This document shows, one piece after another, positions 25,072-33,142 of a stretch of DNA of 37,563 bases. The notes below the pieces were generated by a model. That model saw only the letters and a list, made by a program, of their open reading frames with translations, made no database searches and was not told where the DNA came from. Numbering within the stretch: position 1 is the stretch's first letter; every line of letters begins with the position of its first letter. The stretch spans positions 1-37,563 of the forward strand of contig JAAXHF010000018.1 of the NCBI GenBank assembly GCA_012271025.1, read 5' to 3'. Both the position numbers and the translations under genes were made by a program. This DNA is from Deltaproteobacteria bacterium. GTDB taxonomy: Bacteria; Desulfobacterota_B; Binatia; Bin18.

Positions 25072-26104
25072 TTACATCTCGGCGCAACAGCTTGTCATGC
25101 ACGTATGCATGTGGTCCTCTTCTTCTGCTGTCTTCGACATACACCCGTTCATTACATCTCTAGCTTGGTTCATTGACTTTTGTCGGATCTCTGACTCGTC
25201 ATGGAGGAGAAAACTGAGGCCCAGGGTTGCTCCAGCTATCGCGCCTTCAAGTAGATAGCCGGCAGAATCATCAATATAGTCCTCGTAGCGTCTTTTCGCC
25301 TCGGCATATGCAGCTCTCTCCGCTTCACATCCTCTCGGGCGCTGGATTGTCCGCACACAGTCTGACAAACAGACTGATATGGTTTGCCAGCTCAGTTCCA
25401 GGTCGGACTGTTGACTCTGGTCCAGTCTTGGCCAATTGTCTACGTCCGCTTCACACTCTGCCCGTCGCGCTGCCAGCCTCGCTCGTTGCTCTTCCATTTC
25501 CCGCGCCCGGCGCTGCGCTTCAGCGGCTCGTTCCCGCGCCCACCGTTCAGCTTCGGCACGTTGTCGAGTCCGCGCTTCCTCAACGTGCCGCCCTTGCGGA
25601 TACGCCGCCAGATATGCCTCGTACGCCGTTGCGGTATCGATCCGCCACGCCTCGGCATATGCGGTGTCATCTGCTTCTCGCGCTTGCCGTGCGGCTTCTT
25701 CCTGCGCTGCACGTTCCGCTTCCGCCTGCCGTCGTGCCTCCTCTTGCTGACGCAGCGCTGCTACCACCTCGCGCCCCTGCGCGATCAAGGCATCGGCCTG
25801 CTCCGGTGTCAGATAGCCCGTCACTGCAAAGCCCTTCCCCCGCTGCCATTGTCGGAGCGCCGCACAGGTACTCGGTCCAAACAGTCCATCCGCAACGCCG
25901 GCTGGATAGTCTAGCGCTGTCAAGCCCTGCTGCACCAACATACGCCCCGCTCGGATACACCTCCAGGTAGACCCGCACCTCGGCCTCCCTGTCACACACC
26001 ACACTCTGCCAAAAGAGCGTCTCGCGCGCGTCCTGCGCACCGAGAACAGATGGGAGTATCGAGAGGAAAAACACCAAGGCCCATCTGACCAAGAACCTGT
26101 TCAT
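25072..26104 (-). pseudogene. Secreted peptidoglycan-binding coiled-coil protein, frame-broken (paralogue 1)
   Basis: The 5' part starts at ATG 26104 with a signal peptide (MNRFLVRWALVFFLSILPS, cut after VLGAQ) and the unit ARETLFWQSVVCDREAEV...YPSGAYV. Near 25940 the frame changes and the protein resumes as LVQQGLTALDYPAGVADGLFG, a PG_binding_1 domain, then a long Ala/Glu/Arg coiled coil and a Cys-rich C-terminus (MNGCMSKT, TCMTSCCAEM). Compared with the paralogue at 29758, about 20 residues between GAYV and LVQQGL are missing. The downstream frame alone is open from 26040 to 25072. No FGE domain here. Confidence 0.65.
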
Positions 26105-26243
26105 GGGCGTATCCAACGCAACACCCTCCGGAAAGTCAAGCGACGGACGGCTATGATTTCGTCAACACGGAGAGAGTTGTAGCTTGTTAGGCTTCTTTGA
26201 AAAGACTAACATAGCCAGATCAAATTGCTGGTGAGGAGCGAGT

Positions 26244-26570
26244 ATGATTCGTGCGACGATTTCAGAGGTCAAGAATGGCTTGAGCGCCTATCTGCGCCGG
26301 GTCAAAGCCGGAGAATCCGTCGTGGTGATGGAGCGGAAAACGCCGGTCGCGCGCATTATTCCAGTCGGGCATGATGCCGGAGGCGGACAAGAGCTGGACG
26401 AGGTGGATAGAGAGGCTAAGCTCGCCCGCTTGGTGCAGGCGGAGATCGTGACGCGCCGCGGTTCTGGCAGCCCTCTCGATATCGTGAGACAGCCCCTCCG
26501 CCAGGGCGCTGGGCTGCTGGACGCCGTGCTTGAGGAGCGCTCGGAAGAACGCCGAGAGGGGGAGCGGTGA
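26244..26570 (+). CDS. Type II antitoxin, Phd/YefM family (VapB-like)
   Basis: 108 aa, GAGGAG before ATG 26244. IRATISEVKNGLSAYLRRVKAGESVVV and ERKTPVARIIPV (quoted in part) form the Phd/YefM DNA-binding fold. The longer C-terminal part, rich in Glu and Arg, should bind and mask the toxin. It overlaps the PIN toxin start (GTGA). Such antitoxins usually repress their own operon. Confidence 0.9.
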   Translation: MIRATISEVKNGLSAYLRRVKAGESVVVMERKTPVARIIPVGHDAGGGQELDEVDREAKLARLVQAEIVTRRGSGSPLDIVRQPLRQGAGLLDAVLEERSEERREGER

Positions 26571-26992
26571 ATTTCTGGGATACCTCCGCGCTGGTTGCCC
26601 TGAGCGTGGATGAACCGCGCCGGCAGGCGGCGCTGCGGGTGCTCGAAGCGGATGAGCAGATCGTCGTATGGTGGGGCACCGCAATCGAGTATGTCGCGGC
26701 GGTCTCACGGCGGGAGCGTGACGGAAGCCTCAAGACAGGCGAAGTCACAGAGCATCTCGGCCGCCTCACCGCACTGTCGCAGGTGTGGTACGAAGTACAA
26801 CCCAGTCGGCGGCTCAAGACCGTGGCGCAACGCCTGTTGCGCGTCCATCCACTCAGAGCTGCGGACAGTCTGCAACTGGCGGCCGCGCTCGTCGCTGCCG
26901 AGGATGAGCCTTCGAGCATCGGCTTTGTCTGCTTTGACGCGCGGCTCAATCAGGCGGCGTCGCGCGAGGGCTTCGCCATCCTCACGCCGTAA
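26567..26992 (+). CDS. vapC: PIN-domain toxin (VapC-like)
   Basis: 141 aa from GTG 26567, overlapping the antitoxin stop. PIN acidic residues are visible in FWDTSALVAL (Asp5), IEYVAAVSRRER (Glu), LRAADSLQLAAAL (Asp) and FVCFDARLNQAA (Asp). VapC toxins are Mg-dependent RNases, many cutting tRNA. The pair stands between two peptidoglycan-binding paralogues, in a region of rearrangement, and looks intact. Confidence 0.9.
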   Translation: MNFWDTSALVALSVDEPRRQAALRVLEADEQIVVWWGTAIEYVAAVSRRERDGSLKTGEVTEHLGRLTALSQVWYEVQPSRRLKTVAQRLLRVHPLRAADSLQLAAALVAAEDEPSSIGFVCFDARLNQAASREGFAILTP

Positions 26993-27045
26993 TACAGAAG
27001 GCAGACAGTGTCATCGCAATGGGGAAAGGATAACAGGGCACAGGG

Positions 27046-28240
27046 TTACGGAGTTCTCGCCAGGCGGAAGCCGAGACTGCCGTGGCGACTACCCGGCGCA
27101 TTCCAATTGCGATTCGCCGCCCGGCAAAGGCGGGCATAGCTGTACCAACTCCCGCCGCGAATCACCCGGGCGGCGCCCGAACTAGGACCACGGGGGTCGG
27201 TCACTGCGCCACGGGGATAGGCGCCAGACCAGTCCGCTACCCACTCCCACACGTTCCCGTGCATGTCGTATAATCCAAACGTATTCGGCCGCTTCTGCCC
27301 TACGGGATGGGACCTGCCTCCTGAATTGTCCGCATACCACCCATACTGCCCCAACCGGTTCGCCGCGTTCCCAAAATGATACGCCGTCTGTGTTCCTCCC
27401 CGCGCCGCATACTCCCACTCCGCTTCCGTCGGCAACCGATACACCTCCACCCCCTCCCGCCGATTCAGCTCCTCAATGAAGCCTTCCACAGCGTTCCAGG
27501 ACACTTGCTCCACCGGACAGGTGCGGCCGCAGTTGGAGAAACCCGACGGGTTACGCCCCATCACCGCTTGCCACTGTTCCTGCGTCACTTCGTACTTCCC
27601 CAGGTAAAAGGGCTGACTGAGTGTCACCGCATGTACTGGCCCTTCGTCAGCGGATCGCCCGGGCTCATCGGCCGGCGAGCCCATCTCGAACGTCCCCGGC
27701 TCGACCAGCACGAACTCCACGCCGATGCTGTTGCGGATCTCGCGGGGAAGCTGCGCCAAACGTTCCGCCTCGGCCCGTTCCTGTTGGTGGGTCCGCGCCT
27801 CGGCCGCATAGCGTCCAGTAGGATAGGCCGTCAGGTAGTCTGCATACGCCGCTGCCGTGTCTACCCGCTGCGCCTCGGCATACGCCGCCTCGTCTACCTC
27901 GCGTGCTCGCCGCACCGCTTCTGCCCGCGCCGCCGCCTCTTGTGCCAACCGATTTGCCTCTGCCTGCTGCTGTTGCGCTACCACGGCATCCCGCCCCTGC
28001 GCGATCAACGTGTCCGCCTGTTCCCGCGTCAGATATCCCGTCGCTGCAAAGCCTTTGGCCTGCTGCCATACTCGGATCGCTCGCCGCGTCGCTGGTCCTA
28101 ACAGGCCGTCCGCGATCCCTACTTCGTAGTCCAGCGACGCCAAGCCCTGCTGCACCAGGATGCGTGCCGTTCGATCCAAACCTAGCTGCCGCTCTAAACA
28201 CTGCTGCGCTTCGGCGACGTATGCCCCGGTCGGATACACC
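27046..28240 (-). pseudogene. Peptidoglycan-binding / FGE-sulfatase protein lacking its N-terminus (paralogue 2)
   Basis: Open frame of up to 411 aa, but homology with the paralogues begins at about 28240 (SVYPTGAYVAEAQQCL). The signal peptide and first repeat are lost at a junction with the MotA-like gene. Then come PG_binding_1 (LVQQGLASLDY to TGYLTREQADTL), a coiled coil, a second YPTGRYAAEA unit, and an FGE-sulfatase/C-lectin domain from GVEFVLVEPGTFEMGSP to GFRLARTP. The remaining codons from 28281 are MotA sequence out of frame. Without a signal peptide it is unlikely to reach the periplasm. Confidence 0.7.
27049..27147 (-). other. Variable C-terminal tail of the FGE domain (paralogue 2)
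   Basis: The last 33 codons before TAA 27046-27048 run from Trp (27145-27147) to TP. Aligned without gaps to the tail at 31151-31249, 12 of 33 residues differ (positions 3, 4, 7, 10, 15-17, 19, 20, 22-24) while Cys, Asn, Arg, Pro and the final LGFRLARTP are identical. The shared 3' flank continues past the stop. This resembles the variable region of diversity-generating retroelement targets, which use the same fold. Confidence 0.5.
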
Positions 28241-28948
28241 GATGCGGTTGAGGGCGGCTTCTTCCTTACCCTGGACGACATGCAGGACGAACATCAAGAC
28301 GGCGGCCTGCAACAGCGCCAGCAGGGTGGTGTAGAAGGCCACGCCCAGGCTTTCGGTGAGCTGCTGGAGCAACTTCGGGTCCTGGAATTCCGGCGCGTTG
28401 CCAGCGTCATTCAGGGCGAAGGCGATCCCGACCACGGTGCCGATGAAGCCCAGGGTCGGGATGAGCCACACTATATAGCGTAGGGCGTTGTATTTCAGTT
28501 CAATCTCGTGCTGAAACAGTTCCAGGCTGGAGTTGAACAGATTGTTGGCCTTGTCGATGTCTCCGCTGATCTGGAACTGCTGGATACAGCGCGCCATCAG
28601 CCGTTGCAGAAAATACGGCTCGCCTGCTGCCATAGTCTCTCGCATGTGCTTGTACAGACCGACCAGGTCCTGCTTGCGCAGCAGGGTAGTCTCGTCTTCA
28701 GGCAGCAGGCCCTTGTGGATTTGCCGGATTTCCCGGTCCGACTCTCGATAGCGCACCACCAGTTCACCGGCCCCGATAAAGAAGACCAGCCACATGCTGT
28801 TTTGCACGGTGAAGGGATACGGAAACCTGGAGTTCCTATCCAGCAGAAAATTCGCCGCCTCTCCTTCGGGCAGCAGGACACTCAGCAGCCCGACAAAGAC
28901 GACGCCAGCCAGCAGCATGCCGGCGACAATCGTGAGGCGCTGGTTCAT
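28235..28948 (-). CDS. MotA/TolQ/ExbB-type proton channel protein, 3' end replaced
   Basis: The family-like part is about 237 aa: membrane segments near 5-27, 48-66, 155-185 and 210-235 (LIPTLGFIGTVVGIAFAL and SLGVAFYTTLLALLQAAV are the MotA/TolQ core). It ends at EEAALNRI; relatives continue with a short C-terminus, but here the next bases belong to the peptidoglycan-binding gene, out of frame. The open frame runs on to 27665, giving 427 aa with a nonsense Arg-rich tail. ATGA overlap with the FHA gene. In TolQ or ZorA-like systems such proteins pair with a TolR/MotB partner; none is present. Confidence 0.75.
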
Positions 28949-29379
28949 CGGCGCTCGCCCTCCTCAGAGGATCCGGCCAGGGCAATCGGCTCACCGGTCT
29001 CCGGGTCAAGGGCAACGCCGTGGCGAACGTCCAGCTTCTCTTTCTGTTCGGCGGTAGACGGTTCCGCTCCCCCTGGTCCGTGAGCCCTGGCCGCACCGGA
29101 ACCTTGGAGGCGAGCAATCCGGGTAAGGAGAGCGGACACGCTCAGTTCGACCTCGCCAAACCGAATCCGCGCCCCGGCGCCGGCAAACTCCTGGCTGATT
29201 TGGCGCCAACGCCCATCTTTATTAAGGAACGTGCCGTTGGTGCTGGCACAGTCCGTGATATACACCCGCCCGTCAGGCAGGGGAATAACTTCGGCGTGAA
29301 GGCGCGACACTGTTGTATGCGGTACGGTGATGGCCGCCGCGGCATCACGGCCGAGGGTGTAGCAGGCAATTTTCGACAT
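28945..29379 (-). CDS. FHA-domain protein
   Basis: 144 aa. FHA motifs: TVSRLHAEV (about 22-30) and CASTNGTFLN (44-53), with the phospho-threonine-binding Arg, Ser, His and Asn present. A short low-complexity C-terminus follows (ETGEPIALAGSSEEGERR). No membrane segment. It overlaps the MotA-like gene by 4 nt, so a phosphorylation signal probably controls the channel. No kinase is in the window. No good Shine-Dalgarno precedes ATG 29379. Confidence 0.85.
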   Translation of the reverse strand: MSKIACYTLGRDAAAAITVPHTTVSRLHAEVIPLPDGRVYITDCASTNGTFLNKDGRWRQISQEFAGAGARIRFGEVELSVSALLTRIARLQGSGAARAHGPGGAEPSTAEQKEKLDVRHGVALDPETGEPIALAGSSEEGERR

Positions 29380-29757
29380 AGGCGCTTCACGTTAGGCCCG
29401 CTGTAGCGAAAACAGAGCGTGTCTCATTTTGCATTGAAAAATGCTGACCAGGAAAATCCCTTCATCTCTGGGCTCGTCCTGTTCTGCTTGTACCTGACTG
29501 GTATCACATCGCTCATTTTTGACACTGCCAAATTGGCAGTGTCAAAACGTTGAGAAATGTTACGATCTCTCGGGTGCTCGGCCGGGCGGGAATGGTGGGA
29601 CAGACCCTGTGGAGAAAAAATCGAACTGAGACACGACTCGAAAACAAGAAGGCCTTGTCAATTCAGCCCGTTCTCGGGTTTGCCGGCTCTCCTCCCTCTG
29701 AAGAGAGATGAGGCGTTAGGCTTAACTTTCCCAGCTGCGCAGCCGTATGCGCAGGCC
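29380..29757. other. Intergenic stretch between divergent FHA and paralogue 3 genes
   Basis: No gene seen. It is AT-richer than the surroundings and contains the perfect hairpin at 29517-29547. Promoters for both divergent units presumably lie here, but I see no convincing -35/-10 pair. Confidence 0.4.
29517..29547. repeat. Perfect 14-bp hairpin in the divergent intergenic region
   Basis: Arms TTTTGACACTGCCA (29517-29530) and TGGCAGTGTCAAAA (29534-29547) around AAT. With only 3 nt in the loop it may be an operator-like dyad or a terminator-like hairpin. Not related in sequence to the palindromes at 1497 and 17171. Confidence 0.7.
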
Positions 29758-31252
29758 ATGCCAGAGCGCTTCGTTCGTTGGGTTCTGGGCGCGTCCGTCC
29801 TGCTATTCCTTCTCGTGCTGTCGTCTCCTGCCCGTGCGCAGGACGCGCGAGACGCTCTTTTGGGAGAGTGTGGAGTGTACGAGCGCCTTGCAGGTTGGAG
29901 CGTACTTGGAGACGTATCCGAATGGAGCGTATGTCACCGAAGCGCAGGCGTGTTTAGTGCGGGCGAAAGAGATGCTCTTTTGGGAGAGTGTGGAGTGTGA
30001 GAGCAGACTTCAGGTCCAAGCGTACCTGGGGGTCTATCCGAGCGGCGCATATGTCGATGAGGCGCGGCAGTGTTTAGAGCAGCAACTCGACTTGGACCGA
30101 GCGGCACGTATCCTGGTGCAGCAGGGGCTGGCTTCGCTGGACTATCCGGCCGGGATCGCGGACGGGCTATTTGGGCCGAGCACGCGGGCAGCGTTGCGAG
30201 CGTGGCAACGTGGGAAGGGCTTTGCGGCAACGGGATATCTGACGCGGGCGCAGGCGGACACCTTGATCGCGCAGGGACGCGACGCTGTGACAGCGGCCGC
30301 AGCACAGCAACAGCAGGAAGAGGCGGACCGTTTGGCGCAAGAGGCGGCAACGCGGGAAGAAGCCGCCCGGCGAGCGCGAGAGGCGGATGATGCGGCCTAT
30401 GCCGAGGCCCAGCGGGTAGACACAGCGGCAGCGTATGGTGCTTACATGGCGACCTATCCCACCGGGCGTCATGCGGCTGAGGCACGGACACGCCAACGGC
30501 AACGAGCAGAGACGGAACGGTTGGCACAGCTTCCCCGTGAGGTGCGTAACAGCATCGGCATGGAGTTTGTGTTGATTGAGGCGGGAACGTTTCAGATGGG
30601 CTCGCCGGCTGGAGAGAGGGGGTGGGATGATGACGAAGGGCCGGTGCATGAGGTGACAATCAGCCAGCCGTTCTACCTGGGGAAGTATGAAGTGACACAA
30701 GGGGAGTGGCAAGCGGTGATGGGGAGCAACCCGTCGCGTTTCTCCAACTGCGGCCGAACGTGCCCGGTGGAGAATGTCTCCTGGGACGATGCGCAGAAGT
30801 TTATTGGTGCACTGAACAGACGGGAGGGGATGGAGACGTACCGGCTGCCGACCGAGGCGGAGTGGGAATATGCGGTGCGGGCTGGGACGCGGACGGCGTA
30901 TCACTTTGGGAATGCGGCGGGCGAGTTGTATCTCTACGCCTGGTACGGCGATACTGGGGTATTCTTCCCGGAGGGAACCCATCCGGTAGGACAGAAGCAA
31001 CCGAATGCCTGGGGATTGTACGACATGCATGGGAACGTGCGAGAATGGACAGCGGATTCAGTATAGGGACTACCCCTCTGGTCCAGTTACCGATCCTCGT
31101 GGCTCTAGGGTCTGGACTCATAACCAGTAGAGGAGAATAGCGGCGAGGGTTGGTATGACACCGCCCGCGATTGCCGCGTTGCGAATCGCAATCGGTGGGT
31201 GCCGGACCTCCGCCTCAGCTTCCTTGGCTTCCGCCTGGCGAGAACCCCCTAA
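29758..31252 (+). pseudogene. Secreted peptidoglycan-binding / FGE-sulfatase protein, frame-broken twice or more (paralogue 3)
   Basis: Signal peptide from ATG 29758 (MPERFVRWVLGASVLLFLLV, then SPARAQDAR). At about 29843 the frame is lost: GGACGCGCGAGACG here versus GGACGCGCGCGAGACG in paralogue 1, a 2-nt loss in a CG run. The other frame then encodes two ETLFWESVEC..YPxGAYV units, PG_binding_1, coiled coil and an FGE domain to GNVREWTAD; a 1-nt gain near 31056 ends it at 31066. The C-terminal tail survives in a further frame (WYDTARDCRVANRNRW..GFRLARTP, stop 31250-31252). Probably non-functional unless the shifts are assembly errors. Confidence 0.7.
31151..31249 (+). other. Variable C-terminal tail of the FGE domain (paralogue 3)
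   Basis: 33 codons from TGG 31151 to CCC 31249, then TAA. Same length as the tail of paralogue 2 (27049-27147), with changes confined to clusters of codons and an invariant 3' end GGCTTCCGCCTGGCGAGAAC. The stop is followed by CCCTGTGCGCTGTTACCC, nearly the same as after paralogue 2. It is no longer in frame with the rest of its gene. Confidence 0.5.
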
Positions 31253-31353
31253 CCCTGTGCGCTGTTACCCTTTTACGCTTTATGGGTGAGGAGCCGTCCC
31301 GCGTGCTGTCCCGAAGGGCGCACAGCGGGCGGCGGGGACGAGGGGAGTGGGGT

Positions 31354-31372
31354 CCAGGGGCGAAGCCCCTGG
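31354..31372. terminator. GC-rich hairpin, possible terminator or repeat
   Basis: CCAGGGGC-GAA-GCCCCTGG, a perfect 8-bp stem followed by TTGAATTTT. It lies downstream of paralogue 3 and could end its transcript; hairpins of this GGGGC-GAA-GCCCC type are also common dispersed repeats. Confidence 0.45.
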
Positions 31373-31480
31373 TTGAATTTTCTGCTGTCCTGTCTTCCCT
31401 GGCGCTACCGCCCGGCTTCCTGGTCTTAATCAGACAGGCCGTTGCTTGACTTTCCTGAAGGCTCAGCGTTGTATGATCCC

Positions 31481-31990
31481 ATGAGTCGATTCGTCGCCCG
31501 GTGGGTCTTTGCCCTCCTTCTCCTGCCCGGTCCGGTCTGGGCGGTTGAAGCAGCGCCGGCCTTGTCTGACCGCGAAATTGCCGAGCGCTTGACACGGCTT
31601 GAAACCCGTCTCGACGAAGGGCTGAAAGCGCTGCGGGCGGATATCCAGCAACTGCGGGAAGACATGAACCGGCAGAATCAGCAACTGCGGGAAGATATGA
31701 ACCGGCAGAATCAGCAGCTACGGGAAGATATGGACAAGCAGTTCGCCCGCCAGTTCCGCCTGACCCTGGCCTTGCTCGGCGCCTTTACCGCACTGGTGGC
31801 GGCTATCATTGGCTTTGCATTGTGGGACCGACGAACGATGATCCGGCCCTTTGAGCGCGCCGTCAACACCCTGACCGAGGAGCTGACGACCAATCGGCAG
31901 CGCTTGGAGGCCCTGCTTGACGCCTTACGCGCCTTGGGCCAACGCAATCCTGAAGTCGCCAACGTACTCAAACAGTTCAACCTGCTGTAA
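31481..31990 (+). CDS. Secreted/membrane coiled-coil protein with 33-bp repeats
   Basis: 169 aa from ATG 31481. A signal peptide (SRFVARWVFALLLLPGPVWA) resembling those of the nearby peptidoglycan-binding proteins is followed by a coiled coil, three copies of QQLREDMNRQN (31646-31744), and one membrane helix (LALLGAFTALVAAIIGFAL). The C-terminal part, after the helix, is also helical and ends VLKQFNLL. I do not recognise a characterised family. The shared RWVxxxLL signal sequence suggests export with the neighbouring system. Confidence 0.7.
   Translation: MSRFVARWVFALLLLPGPVWAVEAAPALSDREIAERLTRLETRLDEGLKALRADIQQLREDMNRQNQQLREDMNRQNQQLREDMDKQFARQFRLTLALLGAFTALVAAIIGFALWDRRTMIRPFERAVNTLTEELTTNRQRLEALLDALRALGQRNPEVANVLKQFNLL
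31646..31744 (+). repeat. Three tandem 33-bp units in a coiled coil
   Basis: Units at 31646-31678, 31679-31711 and 31712-31744, each coding QQLREDMNRQN or a variant (third: QQLREDMDKQF). Units 1 and 2 differ at one base; unit 3 is diverged. In-frame expansion or contraction would lengthen or shorten the coil by 11 residues, three helical turns. Confidence 0.85.
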
Positions 31991-32006
31991 GAACCGTTTG
32001 CGGCGT

Positions 32007-32034
32007 GTAGGGGCGACCGGCCGGTCGCCCCTAC
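32007..32034. repeat. Perfect palindrome of the GTAGGGGCGA family
   Basis: GTAGGGGCGACCGG (32007-32020) followed at once by its reverse complement (32021-32034). Partial relatives occur at 33117-33142, 4369-4380 and 21170-21180. It could also terminate the coiled-coil gene 17 nt upstream. Confidence 0.85.
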
Positions 32035-32186
32035 TCCCGGTCAAAGTTTTTTGGTACTCCTGGTTTCCCTAGCGTTGCCGTCGGTAACGTCGCTTCCGGT
32101 GGCGCTTTATTGATGGCGCGGACACAGGCTGGTATCTGTAGCGGCATCAGCGGGGCTGCTGAGGACAGGCAGAAACGAGAGAGTGT

Positions 32187-32591
32187 ATGGGCCATGTGTT
32201 CACACAAATAGTTTTGAGCAACCCGAGGCAGACCGCATTGTCGTCCATCACCGTGCAGGCCCTGGCCGATACGGGTGCCTTGATGCTGTGCATCCCGGAA
32301 CACATCGCCCTCCAGCTGCGCCTGGAAACCGAATCCATCAGAGAGGTGTCCGTCGCAGGTGGACGGAGTATGAACGTCCCATATGTTGGGCCAATCAAGG
32401 TGAGTTTCGGCGACCGATTTTGCTATGTGGGTGCCTTGGTACTCGGGGATGAGGTGCTGCTGGGGGCCGTCCCTATGGAAGATATGGATCTGATCGTGAA
32501 TCCGAGCCGGCGAGAGGTCACGGTGAACCCGGCCAGCCCCAATATCCCCCACGCTCGGGTCAAGTCATTGCCCAGAACCTCGCTGGCGTAG
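32187..32591 (+). CDS. Retropepsin-like (clan AA) aspartic protease family protein
   Basis: 134 aa. ALADTGALMLCIPEHIALQL near residues 29-48 is the active-site loop (D-T-G) of clan AA proteases, and VLLGAVPMEDMDLIVNP is the second conserved strand and loop. No signal peptide. Same broad family as the protein at 13998 but a different subgroup, and without a DUF5678 partner. Followed by the HicAB pair. Confidence 0.85.
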   Translation: MGHVFTQIVLSNPRQTALSSITVQALADTGALMLCIPEHIALQLRLETESIREVSVAGGRSMNVPYVGPIKVSFGDRFCYVGALVLGDEVLLGAVPMEDMDLIVNPSRREVTVNPASPNIPHARVKSLPRTSLA

Positions 32592-32616
32592 AAAACCGGG
32601 CGAACATCGCGATTGC

Positions 32617-32889
32617 TTGGCGGAATGGCATCTCGTGAGGCAGGACGACCAACTCTTACAGAAAATTCTCCAAGGCCGGTCCGATGCGAATATCCGCTTT
32701 GGTGAGTTGTGTCGTCTGCTTCGACACTTGGGATTTGTGGAACGTATACGAGGCAGCCACCATATATTCAGGAAGCAAGGAGTCGCGGAGAAAATCAATC
32801 TGCAACGTGACGACGGCCACACGAAGCCGTATCAGGTGCGTCAAGTCCGCCGGGTAATCCTGAGATATAAGCTGTGGGAGGATACATAA
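32617..32889 (+). CDS. hicA: HicA-type mRNA interferase toxin
   Basis: 90 aa from TTG 32617, or 84 aa from GTG 32635; neither start has a good Shine-Dalgarno. GFVERIRGSHHIFRK carries the catalytic His in the GSHHxF context of the HicA dsRBD-like fold, and KPYQVRQVRRVILRY is the usual C-terminus. It cleaves mRNA when free of HicB. The stop TAA is immediately followed by the hicB ATG. Confidence 0.9.
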   Translation: MAEWHLVRQDDQLLQKILQGRSDANIRFGELCRLLRHLGFVERIRGSHHIFRKQGVAEKINLQRDDGHTKPYQVRQVRRVILRYKLWEDT

Positions 32890-33102
32890 ATGTATAAATA
32901 TGAAGTCATTCTCTACTGGAGCAACGAAGATCAAGCCTTTATTGCCGAAGTCCCTGAGCTGGCCGGGTGCATGGCTCATGGCCAGACCCAAGAAGCCGCT
33001 CTCAAACACGTCAATGACGCGATACGACTGTGGATTGACACGGCTCACGAGTTTGGCGATCCGATCCCAGAACCAAAAGGTGAACGTCTGATACTTGCCT
33101 AG
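32890..33102 (+). CDS. hicB: HicB-type antitoxin
   Basis: 70 aa. YKYEVILYWSNEDQAFIAEVPEL and the CMAHGQTQEAALKHV helix (quoted in part) give the HicB partial RNase H-like fold. There is no C-terminal DNA-binding domain, so repression would need another factor. It directly abuts hicA, the usual toxin-first order. Confidence 0.92.
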   Translation: MYKYEVILYWSNEDQAFIAEVPELAGCMAHGQTQEAALKHVNDAIRLWIDTAHEFGDPIPEPKGERLILA

Positions 33103-33116
33103 CGCGATCCCGAAGT

Positions 33117-33142
33117 CTCGGCGACCGACCGGTCGCCCCTAC
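33117..33142. repeat. Partial GTAGGGGCGA-family palindrome
   Basis: GGCGACCGACCGGTCGCC followed by CCTACAT. It overlaps the last codons of the oxidoreductase gene, whose TAG-type stop lies in the CCTACAT end. Confidence 0.6.

Noticed and set aside
29391..29400. GTTAGGC motifs (also at about 8252, 26190, 29724) as integron attC cores
   Set aside because: No matching inverse core at attC distance and no integrase; the count is close to chance for a 7-mer.
25072..31252. Complete DGR
   Set aside because: No reverse transcriptase gene and no template repeat could be found; only candidate variable tails are present.
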